DNA of 64,000 nucleotides from Ginsengibacter hankyongi. Lineage in GTDB: Bacteria; Bacteroidota; Bacteroidia; Chitinophagales; Chitinophagaceae. Location: positions 992,001 through 1,056,000 of the forward strand of contig NZ_VYQF01000001.1 in the NCBI RefSeq assembly GCF_008710285.1. The letters run 5' to 3'. A program made the translations under genes and the position numbers. Positions within the stretch are counted from its first letter, which is position 1. The number at the start of each line of letters is the position of its first letter. The notes under the pieces were generated by a model. That model did no database searches. It worked only from the letters and a program-made list of their open reading frames with translations, and was not told where the DNA came from. Below, in pieces: positions 43,732-51,957 of the stretch.

Positions 43732-44040
43732 AAACCTTGCGCCGAACATTGGACGACCGAGATGATGGAAGAAGAAATAAAACAAAGGGCTGAATGTGAT
43801 TTTTGCCTGTATGTAATTACACCAAAAATGACGGGTATTTATTCAATTGCCGAAGTGGTAGATGATAGTAATAAACGTCCCGGAAAAACAATTTTTTCCT
43901 ACCTTACTGAAGATGAAGGTTATGTTTTTTCTGAACACCAGCTTAAGTCTTTGGAACAAACCGGGAAAATGATACAGGAAAACGGTGCTGCCTTTTTTAA
44001 AACACTCACGGAAACGGCTGATTATTTAAACAATCATTAA
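43648..44040 (+). CDS. Nucleoside 2-deoxyribosyltransferase-like protein
   Basis: A 130-residue protein of the Nuc_deoxyri_tr2 type: MKKVFLGGTCNGSTWRDTLI, then EEEIKQRAECDFCLYVITPK and MTGIYSIAEVVDDSNKRPGK, where YSIAEVVD carries the putative catalytic Glu. The family belongs to the larger TIR/SLOG-related nucleotide-glycosidase group. It is followed 13 bases later by a patatin-like gene, so it may be part of a nucleotide-signalling or NAD-acting defence unit. This is inference. Confidence 0.8.
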   Translation: MKKVFLGGTCNGSTWRDTLIKNLKIDYFKPCAEHWTTEMMEEEIKQRAECDFCLYVITPKMTGIYSIAEVVDDSNKRPGKTIFSYLTEDEGYVFSEHQLKSLEQTGKMIQENGAAFFKTLTETADYLNNH

Positions 44041-44053
44041 AATCGAATTTCGT

Positions 44054-45193
44054 ATGTCTGAATTGCTCGATCGGTTCAATAAACCGGGCCAGAAAAAAAT
44101 TTTATCATTGGATGGCGGTGGCATCCGCGGTGCGCTTACGTTAGGCTATCTGAAAAAACTGGAAGATATTCTTAAAGCAAAATTTCCTGATCAGCCAGAT
44201 TTTCGTCTATGCGATTATTTCGATTTAATTGGCGGCACTTCTACAGGTTCTATCATTGCAGCTTCGCTTGCCATCGGCAAAACCGTAGACGAAATCACAA
44301 AACTCTACATGGATTTGGGTGGTAAAATTTTTGGCGAGAAAAGGAACTGGTGGAACCCAATGGAAACTATGAAATGGCTAAAAGCAAATTATAGCTATAA
44401 AGCGATGGAGGATGGTTTAAAATTTGCTTATGGCGATTTGACCATGGGAAGCAAAGAATTAAAAACGGGCTTATGTATTGTAGCTAAAAGAGCCGATACT
44501 AACAGTATCTGGCCGTTAATTAATCATCCAAAAGGAAAGTTTTTTGATTCTGATCTTGGAAAAAATAAAGACATTCCTCTCTGGATGGCAGTGCGGGCAA
44601 GCTCTGCAGCGCCTACGTATTTCGCACCGCAAATGATTGAAGTGATGAAGGACCAGCAAGCTGCGTTTATTGATGGAGGTTTGAGCATGGCTAACAATCC
44701 ATCTTTAACTTTACTGATGATTGCGACACTTAAAGGATTTCCGTTTCGCTGGGAAATGGCCGAAGATAAACTCCTTTTTGTTTCTGTTGGTACAGGCTAC
44801 AGTGTATTTAAAAAATATGCAAAAGAAATTGATGATTCCACGATGCTTAGCTGGGCAGCTAATATTCCTGACATGCTAATGCAGGATGCAAGCTGGCAAA
44901 ACCGCCTGATGATGCAGTGGCTCTCCAACTCGCCCACAGCCGATTATATGGATATGGAGATAGAAAAAATGGATGACGATTACCTCGCAGGCAAGCCCAT
45001 TATTTCTTACCTGCGTTATAACTTCAGGATTACAGAGAACGATTTGAATGAATTAGGTTTTACAAGAATATTTACCGCGGCGGATGTAAAAAGTATAACC
45101 GACATGAGTAATTCGGCCAACCGCCAATTGCTGTATCAAATAGGCTGGAAAGCTTCTTATGCAATTAAACCTGAGCATTTCGAAAAATTTTAG
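44054..45193 (+). CDS. Patatin-like phospholipase (CapV-like)
   Basis: A 379-residue patatin: oxyanion motif ILSLDGGGIRGALTLGYLKK (GGGxRG), nucleophile GGTSTGSIIAASLAIGK (GTSTG), and catalytic Asp in AAFIDGGLSMANNP (DGG). It is similar in length to CBASS effector CapV, a phospholipase switched on by cyclic nucleotides, but no cGAS/DncV-like synthase is in the window. It probably degrades membrane lipids when activated. It follows the deoxyribosyltransferase-like gene by 13 bases. Confidence 0.87.
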   Translation: MSELLDRFNKPGQKKILSLDGGGIRGALTLGYLKKLEDILKAKFPDQPDFRLCDYFDLIGGTSTGSIIAASLAIGKTVDEITKLYMDLGGKIFGEKRNWWNPMETMKWLKANYSYKAMEDGLKFAYGDLTMGSKELKTGLCIVAKRADTNSIWPLINHPKGKFFDSDLGKNKDIPLWMAVRASSAAPTYFAPQMIEVMKDQQAAFIDGGLSMANNPSLTLLMIATLKGFPFRWEMAEDKLLFVSVGTGYSVFKKYAKEIDDSTMLSWAANIPDMLMQDASWQNRLMMQWLSNSPTADYMDMEIEKMDDDYLAGKPIISYLRYNFRITENDLNELGFTRIFTAADVKSITDMSNSANRQLLYQIGWKASYAIKPEHFEKF

Positions 45194-45292
45194 TAAGTAA
45201 TTAATCTTCGAATAGATTTAACCGTTAGAACCAGGTAAACCAGGTATCACGTCATTTGAAATGGCCAGACCTATAATTTTTAAGAACTACTA

Positions 45293-47536
45293 TTATCTTA
45301 CAATTTCTGAGTAATCCATCTTAGGTGTTGTTTCGTTACCAGCCGCCTTTTTCGTTACCGTTTTATACGGCCCGTAATTGGCACAAATTTTTATAAAGTA
45401 ATCGCCTGGTGCCACATCCGGGAACGAATAGCCATCGTTACCATATATTGCCTTTTTCACACCCTGAGCTTTATTAAGATTGGCAAAATCAAAATGATTA
45501 TCATAAACTTTTGAATCCCTTATTATCTTCTTATTGGCAGATACGTCAGGAATTAGATATATAACTAAATTATTAGGAATGGTCTCATTTTTTGAGGAAT
45601 ATAAATTCAATTGCAGTTTATTATTATCCACGGGTACAGAAGGCTGGTCATTCTGAACTGGAGCGGCTTTACTTGATTTTAATTCATTATAATTTCTATT
45701 TAAAAGATCATAATCGCTGTTTAATTTATCATACTTATTTCTTAAAGTATTATAATCGCTTTTTGAATTATCCAAATCATTTTTTACAGAGTTATAATTA
45801 GTTGTTAACTGGGCGTTAGTTGTATTCAGCTGTGTAAATTTCGTATTTAACTCCACATACCTGTTTTCAGCAGCTATACTATCATTATGTTTATCGCTTC
45901 GTAATTTTTCTAAATCAGTAAAGTGCTGGTGCAACACATTATTAATAGAGTCGAAAGAATTTTTATTAGTAGTTAGTTCTGCCGCCAGCGATTTCATTTT
46001 CTGATCCAGGTTGCTGATGGTACTGTCTAGCAGAATATTTTGTTTTAATAACGCGGATACTTTGCTGGTGTCATTTTTATCGGTGCTCAACAAACTGATC
46101 CGTTGTTTAACGCTATCTAATTTTATAGAATCTCTTGTGATGTCCTGTTTGATGAGTATAGTTTCCTTCTCTGCTTCTGCTTTATCCCTGCGTGCTTTTT
46201 TTGTAGTGAAAAACCATATAACTCCCGCAATTACAATCGAAAAAATAAGCGACGCAGTAATTATTTTTACTGCCCTTTTTTTTGCTCTGGCTCTCGCTGC
46301 TGCCAGGGCAATTTCTTTTCTTCTTTTCTCCCTATCATCTTTTATTAATGGAGTTAGTACGTCATGCGAAAGCTCAATCGTAGTACCATCATCCCGCAAA
46401 AAGTATTTTCTTTTCAATACTTCAATTCCAGGCAACAGGCTATTATCAATTTCATTTATTCCGTACCTCGTTCGATAGCCTTCATCAGTAATTAATTTAT
46501 CTTCTGCAAATTCATTAACCGGGTTTGACGCATTATCATTTACTGCTTTATTTGCTTCGGCTAAAACTTCATCATAAATAGATCGAAGAATAATTTCTTT
46601 GGGATATTTATTTAAAAATTCTGATGATATTTTATTGCTGCCTTCGATGATTCTTTCTTTATCTATATACGAACATACCTGGCTCAAAAGTGATGGTTCA
46701 ATTTCCATCACATCATAACTTCTATTCTTATCTTTTTCATTGATAAAAAATCCAACAATTTTATTTGCCTCCACAGCATCAATATTTTCCCGCCATGTTT
46801 TGGTAATTACATCGTAGGCCTGGTTGCCATTCATTGGCATTAACCTAAACCTGGAATATTTTATGGATGGAATTTTTGACGTGATGTTTTCAAATTCAGG
46901 AAGAAATTCTTCCCTGAAAGAAAAGAGAATTTTTATTTTTTGATTGCTGTATCTGTAATCAATTTGTTCTTTTTCGTTAAGAAATTTTTCTTTTAATTTT
47001 TCAGGAATAGAATTTTCGATAAGATCGGCGAGTTCTTCCCAAAAGTTATTTAATTCTTTACCTGCAAAACGGGCACTTCTTTTTGCAAGGGTAAAGATCT
47101 CTTCAAACTGATCGAAAATTAAAATGGGCGTAATACTTTTCCATAATTGTTCCCTATGGAAATATTCCCATAATGTTTCATCCTTTGGATACGACTCTAC
47201 CTTAAAACCATACTTATCAATCTCTGATTTTAAAATATTTTTTATTTGAGTTACCAAATCGGGGCTATCCTCACTAAACTCAAGGCGTATACGAAAAGGA
47301 AGACAATAATTTTTACGCAGGCGCGGGAATACACCGGCATTTAATAAAGATGTTTTACCGGTACCCGATTTTCCAAAAACTATGGTAAGCGTATTTGCTT
47401 TTACAAGATTAGTCAGGCGATCAATCTCTTCATCCCTCCCATAAAAAATATCGGATTGCGCTTCGCTATAAGATTGTAATCCTATAAACAAAGAAGCACC
47501 CGGTTTTTGTAAAGGCTCAATAGTTGTTGATGGCAT
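45293..47536 (-). CDS. nSTAND1-type NTPase with membrane anchor and coiled coil
   Basis: A 747-residue protein. It starts PGASLFIGLQSYSEAQSDIF then YGRDEEIDRL, with Walker A FGKSGTGKTSLLNAG (about residue 55), Walker B LIFDQFEEIF, and winged-helix ending ELSHDVLTPLIKDDREKR. A single helix (VKIITASLIFSIVIAGVIWF) follows at about 420-440, then ~190 residues of coiled coil (DLDNSKSDYNTLRNKYDKLN), and a C-terminal beta domain. STAND NTPases sense a trigger and oligomerise. The gene starts nine bases after the SIR2-TIR gene stop, so the two are an operon. Confidence 0.88.
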   Translation of the reverse strand: MPSTTIEPLQKPGASLFIGLQSYSEAQSDIFYGRDEEIDRLTNLVKANTLTIVFGKSGTGKTSLLNAGVFPRLRKNYCLPFRIRLEFSEDSPDLVTQIKNILKSEIDKYGFKVESYPKDETLWEYFHREQLWKSITPILIFDQFEEIFTLAKRSARFAGKELNNFWEELADLIENSIPEKLKEKFLNEKEQIDYRYSNQKIKILFSFREEFLPEFENITSKIPSIKYSRFRLMPMNGNQAYDVITKTWRENIDAVEANKIVGFFINEKDKNRSYDVMEIEPSLLSQVCSYIDKERIIEGSNKISSEFLNKYPKEIILRSIYDEVLAEANKAVNDNASNPVNEFAEDKLITDEGYRTRYGINEIDNSLLPGIEVLKRKYFLRDDGTTIELSHDVLTPLIKDDREKRRKEIALAAARARAKKRAVKIITASLIFSIVIAGVIWFFTTKKARRDKAEAEKETILIKQDITRDSIKLDSVKQRISLLSTDKNDTSKVSALLKQNILLDSTISNLDQKMKSLAAELTTNKNSFDSINNVLHQHFTDLEKLRSDKHNDSIAAENRYVELNTKFTQLNTTNAQLTTNYNSVKNDLDNSKSDYNTLRNKYDKLNSDYDLLNRNYNELKSSKAAPVQNDQPSVPVDNNKLQLNLYSSKNETIPNNLVIYLIPDVSANKKIIRDSKVYDNHFDFANLNKAQGVKKAIYGNDGYSFPDVAPGDYFIKICANYGPYKTVTKKAAGNETTPKMDYSEIVR

Positions 47537-47545
47537 AGTTTTCAG

Positions 47546-48847
47546 TTATGATAAATTGAGCGTTTCTCTTATTTGATTAATAAATTCCTGCCCCGGATTG
47601 CCTGCAGGAACTTTGCCTATACTTAATTCAGAAAAGTATTTTGGAACATTGTTATCATAAGGATTGGTATCATCAATCACAACAGGCATCAGGTATTTAC
47701 TGGTGTTGCCATCTATCTTCCGGAAAGTATTTACATTGTCGGCCGTAAACCATTCAAGTTGTACATAACCATCTTTATGCAATAAACTATTTGCAGAAAT
47801 AAGTGGGATAAACAGATCGGCAGATTTTATATTTTTTGCAATCTCTGTTTTAAAATCATCACCGGGAACAATTTCACGGTTATCGTACCAGCAGGTAACA
47901 TTACTAATTCCTTCAATTGCTTTTTTAAGATTTTCTACCGCTTCTTTATCTTTTACTGTGTAGCTTAAAAAAACCATTTTGTTTTTTACTGACGCTGGAT
48001 TTTTTTGTTTCCACCGAGTGGTAAGTTCTTCAACAAAATCTTTGGTATTGCCTTCATATGTTACCACATCATAGTTCTTCAAAAATTCATATTGCTTTTT
48101 CTTTACATCCGACATATCATTTACTACAATAATTGTTCGTTTGCTGCCCCAGTCGTGCATGGGTTCATTGGACAAGAGACGAAGAATGAAACGCACCATC
48201 CAATCAGGAAAGGCGCACCCAAGAAACAACAGGTTTTTATTTTTTAATGCATTTATAATATTAGCTGAATTTTTTATTCTCTCTTTAAAGTGTCCCGTAT
48301 ATTCCAGCATATCTTCTTCGCTCAACGCAGGGTCAACAGTATTAAGCAATGAACCAAAAACATTAAACACAAAAGGAGCCTTTAGTTTATCAAGATCGTC
48401 GGCATCAGAAAATGGTTCGTTGATGGAAAAGTTAATAGATGTAGCCGCTTGCTTTCTTATAGCACTTAAATTATTTTCCAGCACGTTATTATAAACCGCG
48501 GTGTTCACGTAATAATTAAGATCCGTTATACTTAAGAATTGAGTCAATAAAGGAAATTCAAAATTAATTTCCCTGAGCATTAATTTTAATTTGCGAATGA
48601 TATCCATCGTCTTTACTTTTTTTTCATTCACCAGGTAATTGACCGCCTGCGTAAGAGTTAACTCTTGCTGGTCGCTAATATGATATTGTCCTAGCATTTG
48701 TTGGGATAGATATTCGTCAACAGGGATAAGCAAATCATCCTGCTTAAACTTATACATTTCTTTGCCTAAAATCGGCGTTAGCTGCCGGTCGGTAATAAAG
48801 TCAAGTAGTTCATCCCAATCACTTTGTTCTGATAAATTCTTATTCAT
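47546..48847 (-). CDS. SIR2-like–TIR fusion protein
   Basis: A 433-residue protein. Residues about 1-280 look SIR2-like: LTPILGKEMYKF takes the place of the usual G-A-G-x-S loop, and KNKNLLFLGCAFPDWMVRFI resembles the LLxLGxSxxDxxL strand of defence SIR2 proteins. Residues about 295-433 are a TIR domain: KMVFLSYTVKDKEAVENLKK, CWYDNREIVPGDDFKTEI, LISANSLLHKDGYVQLEWF with the catalytic Glu in QLEW, and MPVVIDDTNP. TIR and SIR2 domains both cleave or bind NAD. It is followed at once by the STAND gene, suggesting a sensor-effector pair. Confidence 0.85.
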   Translation of the reverse strand: MNKNLSEQSDWDELLDFITDRQLTPILGKEMYKFKQDDLLIPVDEYLSQQMLGQYHISDQQELTLTQAVNYLVNEKKVKTMDIIRKLKLMLREINFEFPLLTQFLSITDLNYYVNTAVYNNVLENNLSAIRKQAATSINFSINEPFSDADDLDKLKAPFVFNVFGSLLNTVDPALSEEDMLEYTGHFKERIKNSANIINALKNKNLLFLGCAFPDWMVRFILRLLSNEPMHDWGSKRTIIVVNDMSDVKKKQYEFLKNYDVVTYEGNTKDFVEELTTRWKQKNPASVKNKMVFLSYTVKDKEAVENLKKAIEGISNVTCWYDNREIVPGDDFKTEIAKNIKSADLFIPLISANSLLHKDGYVQLEWFTADNVNTFRKIDGNTSKYLMPVVIDDTNPYDNNVPKYFSELSIGKVPAGNPGQEFINQIRETLNLS

Positions 48848-49138
48848 AAAATAATACAGGTATAATTTATGAAAGGCCGCAAAACGGTTATTACAAAGGA
48901 TCTACGAGATTGTATGAAGATAACAAAATTTAGTAATTTCCGATAATTAAAACGCAATACTCCAGCCATTTATAAATTAGTTTATAGAATGATAAAAATA
49001 TAGGTGGAGTTATTCTTTCATTAATAAAAAATTGAAACGAGCTTAATTTTTTTTTAATGAAGAATGTACCTATCTTTTAAAATATTTTTGGACCGCGATG
49101 CCTATGAGGATGCCTGCAATTAATAAATTGAAAATTCA

Positions 49139-50221
49139 ATGAAATCAACACAGGCAAAAAATAAAACTTTACTTCCCGGGCAGGAATACCCTGAAAAAAA
49201 CGAAGAGCAAATTGCGGGAAAAATAGTGGAGCTTTTACAAAAACAAATGCTTCGCTTATATAACAAAAATAACCAAAAGCAGCTCCGGCAAATTCATCCG
49301 AAAATGAATGGATGCGTGAAAGCAGAATTTATTGTTGATAAAAATTTACCCGACGAATTAAGAGTAGGAATATTTAAAGAAGCGACCTGCTTTCCTGCAT
49401 GGATCAGGTTTTCCAATGGCGATACCAAACCATTACCTGACTGGAAGAAAGATATAAGAGGCTTTGCTATTAAGATAATGAATGTGCCGGGTAAAAAAAT
49501 TGTTGAATCGAAACGTGACGGCGGCAATCATGATTTTATTTTAATGAACACGCAAAATTTTGTATCAAAAAAAGTAAACCACTTTTTTCGAATACTCAAG
49601 GTAGTTACTGTTCCTTATAAACCAGGAACTTTTTTTCCAAAACTATTTTCGGTTATACGAAGTGTACCAATTTTAGTGAGAGCGACAAAGGCTAAAATAA
49701 AATGCGATCATCCCTTCAGTATTTCTTACTTCAGTACAGTGCCTTACCGCTTTGGAGATAAAACAAAAGCGGTAAAGTATGCGGTAATCCCATCTGAAGA
49801 AAATAAACTCGTTTACACCGATTCAAAAAATAAAGATTTTTTACGGGCAAACATGGTGGCCACGTTATCGAAATATGAAGTTACTTACGGGTTCTTCATA
49901 CAGTTTCAAACAGATCCGGAAAAAATGCCGATTGAAGATCCAACCGTAGTTTGGGATTCCCCATTAGTCAAGGTGGCGACTATTCGAATACCAACCCAGG
50001 TTTTTGATACACCTGAACAAAATGATTTTGGAGATAACCTCTCTTTTAATTCATGGCATGCGCTTCCGGAGCACCAGCCATTAGGCAATTTCAACAGGGT
50101 AAGAAAAAAGATTTATGAAGAAATGTATGCCTTCAGGCACAAGCATAATAAAATAAAAGATGTAGAACCATCTGCAAATTCTGATTTTTTTAACGGCACA
50201 AATATAAACCAGCATGGATAA
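49139..50221 (+). CDS. Catalase-like haem protein
   Basis: A 360-residue protein of the small catalase-related family. It shows QIHPKMNGCVKAEFIVDK (the His of the catalase HxxG/xF start), CFPAWIRFSNGDTKPLPDWK then KDIRGFAIKIMNVPG (matching catalase xRFSN...D.RGFAxK), NHDFILMNTQNF, and near the end FNRVRKKIYEEMYAFRHKHN with the putative proximal Tyr. It is shorter than typical catalases and may act as a hydroperoxidase on lipid peroxides. It overlaps the next gene by eight bases. Confidence 0.83.
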   Translation: MKSTQAKNKTLLPGQEYPEKNEEQIAGKIVELLQKQMLRLYNKNNQKQLRQIHPKMNGCVKAEFIVDKNLPDELRVGIFKEATCFPAWIRFSNGDTKPLPDWKKDIRGFAIKIMNVPGKKIVESKRDGGNHDFILMNTQNFVSKKVNHFFRILKVVTVPYKPGTFFPKLFSVIRSVPILVRATKAKIKCDHPFSISYFSTVPYRFGDKTKAVKYAVIPSEENKLVYTDSKNKDFLRANMVATLSKYEVTYGFFIQFQTDPEKMPIEDPTVVWDSPLVKVATIRIPTQVFDTPEQNDFGDNLSFNSWHALPEHQPLGNFNRVRKKIYEEMYAFRHKHNKIKDVEPSANSDFFNGTNINQHG

Positions 50222-50615
50222 GGCAAGTAATCAGCAAATTATTGAGGATATGTATAAGAATTATGCAGCCGGAAATATGAGCGCTGTATTATCATGTTTC
50301 GATAAAGACATTATTTGGGAAAGGCCGGGCGCACCTTTCATTCCGTTTTCAGGAAGTTTTAAAGGTATTGAAGAAGTAACTAAAATGTTTGCCATCCAGG
50401 CTACAACATTATCCATTAAAAAATTTGTACCGGAAAAAATTTGCACCAATGAAGATACAGTTGTAGTATTTGGGGATGATGAAGTTGATGTTGTAGCAAC
50501 GGGCAAAACATATTCAACAGACTGGGTGCAGTCTTTTACTCTAAAAGATGGTAAAATTATATGCGTTCGTGTTTATTTAGATACCAAAGCAATAGCTGAT
50601 GCATTTTTAACTTAA
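50214..50615 (+). CDS. SnoaL-like / NTF2-superfamily protein
   Basis: A 133-residue cone-fold protein: QQIIEDMYKNYAAGNMSAVL, SCFDKDIIWERPGAPFIPFS, GTFKGIEE-like GSFKGIEEVTKMF, and the closing strands WVQSFTLKDGKIICVRVYLD. It is like SnoaL-like/ketosteroid-isomerase-related proteins. Its substrate is unknown. Translational overlap with the catalase-like gene suggests a common function. Confidence 0.87.
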   Translation: MDKASNQQIIEDMYKNYAAGNMSAVLSCFDKDIIWERPGAPFIPFSGSFKGIEEVTKMFAIQATTLSIKKFVPEKICTNEDTVVVFGDDEVDVVATGKTYSTDWVQSFTLKDGKIICVRVYLDTKAIADAFLT

Positions 50616-50678
50616 CAAAGAATGGCCGCAGAAGTTGAAGTACCCTAATAATAGTTGTTTAATTTAACCAATGCTTGC

Positions 50679-51872
50679 ATGCAAAAGGCTCTAATCACAA
50701 ATAAAGCCAGAATTGAATCTATCGATATACTTCGCGGATTAGTTATGGTCATTATGGCCCTGGACCATGTAAGGGACTATTTTCACGTATCTGACGATCC
50801 GCTTAACCTTGCCACTACCACTCCATTTCTTTTTTTCACAAGATGGATCACTCATTTTTGCGCACCCATTTTTGTATTTCTTTCGGGTACTTCCATCTAT
50901 TTACAGAGCCTGCGAAAAACCAAAAGGGTACTTCAGTCTTTTTTAATAAAACGGGGACTATGGCTGATTTTTGTGGAGGTAGTATTCATTTCATTTGCCT
51001 GGACCTATAACCCAAGTTATAACCTCATTATTTTCCAGGTTATCTGGGCCATCGGCATCAGTATGGTATTATTAGGTTTGCTGATAAGATTGCCTTTCAA
51101 TTTTATTTTAATTATAGGATTAGCAATTGTTTTTGGACACAACCTTTTGGACATACCCGAATCAACACCTGGTTTTAAGGCAGGGTTTTGGTGGGATCTT
51201 TTGCATCATGGATTTTTCGCATTTTATCCAATAACGCAAAATCATGTTCTGCTTATCTTGTATCCTTTTCTTCCATGGACAGGCCTCATGATGCTGGGTT
51301 ATTGTACTGGTTTATTTTTTTCACCAAAATATTCAGTTCAACAGCGGAGAAAAATCTTAAACAGAATTGGTATTGGTTTGATCCTGCTATTTATTGCAGT
51401 TCGCTTCATAAACGTTTATGGAAATCCTGAAGCATGGAGCACACAAAAAAATGCTTTATTTACCATACTTTCATTTATTAATGTACATAAATACCCGCCA
51501 TCATTATTGTATATGTGCATGACCATCGGGCCTGCCTTCTTACTTTTATCGTTATTTGAAAGAATACAAAATCCCTTTACCCGTACGGTGCGTATTTATG
51601 GAAGAGTGGCATTCTTTTATTATGTAATTCATTTGTATTTGATTCATTTGATTTCTGCTGTTTTCTTTATTGCAAAGGGTCACTCATTTCAGGAAGGAAT
51701 ACACGTAGGCGGCGGTTTACCATTTTATTTTTTGGCAGCCAATGACGGGTACAGCCTATTTATAGTGTATGTGATTTGGATGTCCGCGGTAATTGCCTTG
51801 TTCCCTTTGTGTAAATGGTACGATAATTATAAAACGAATCACAGAGAAAAATGGTGGTTGGCTTATTTGTAA
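50679..51872 (+). CDS. DUF1624/HGSNAT-like acyltransferase membrane protein
   Basis: A 397-residue membrane protein from the ATG at 50679 (a TTG at 50655 also opens the frame). It starts RIESIDILRGLVMVIMALDH then VRDYFH, the signature of the heparan-alpha-glucosaminide acetyltransferase catalytic domain family (DUF1624), with about ten helices and catalytic-type His in ALDHVRDYFH. It would move acyl groups across the membrane. It is 63 bases after the SnoaL-like gene and likely part of its operon. Confidence 0.85.
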   Translation: MQKALITNKARIESIDILRGLVMVIMALDHVRDYFHVSDDPLNLATTTPFLFFTRWITHFCAPIFVFLSGTSIYLQSLRKTKRVLQSFLIKRGLWLIFVEVVFISFAWTYNPSYNLIIFQVIWAIGISMVLLGLLIRLPFNFILIIGLAIVFGHNLLDIPESTPGFKAGFWWDLLHHGFFAFYPITQNHVLLILYPFLPWTGLMMLGYCTGLFFSPKYSVQQRRKILNRIGIGLILLFIAVRFINVYGNPEAWSTQKNALFTILSFINVHKYPPSLLYMCMTIGPAFLLLSLFERIQNPFTRTVRIYGRVAFFYYVIHLYLIHLISAVFFIAKGHSFQEGIHVGGGLPFYFLAANDGYSLFIVYVIWMSAVIALFPLCKWYDNYKTNHREKWWLAYL

Positions 51873-51895
51873 GAATTTAAGAAAAATGAAAAAAA

Positions 51896-51913
51896 TCAGG
51901 TTTAGTCCTGATA
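51896..51913. terminator. Hairpin between convergent genes
   Basis: ATCAGG-TTTAGT-CCTGAT follows an A-run and is followed by an AT-rich stretch. It lies 23 bases after the DUF1624 stop and 45 bases from the peroxidase stop, so it may serve both strands. Confidence 0.5.
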
Positions 51914-51957
51914 TTATTTATTCTACATTTTAGGTCAAAAAAAATCAAATTTGGATC

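Noticed and set aside
43648-45193. Classical CBASS operon around the patatin
   Set aside because: No CD-NTase, Cap2 or Cap3 gene is present.
45293-48847. Classical Thoeris system
   Set aside because: Thoeris has separate ThsA (SIR2/SLOG) and ThsB (TIR) proteins; here one fusion protein pairs with a STAND NTPase.
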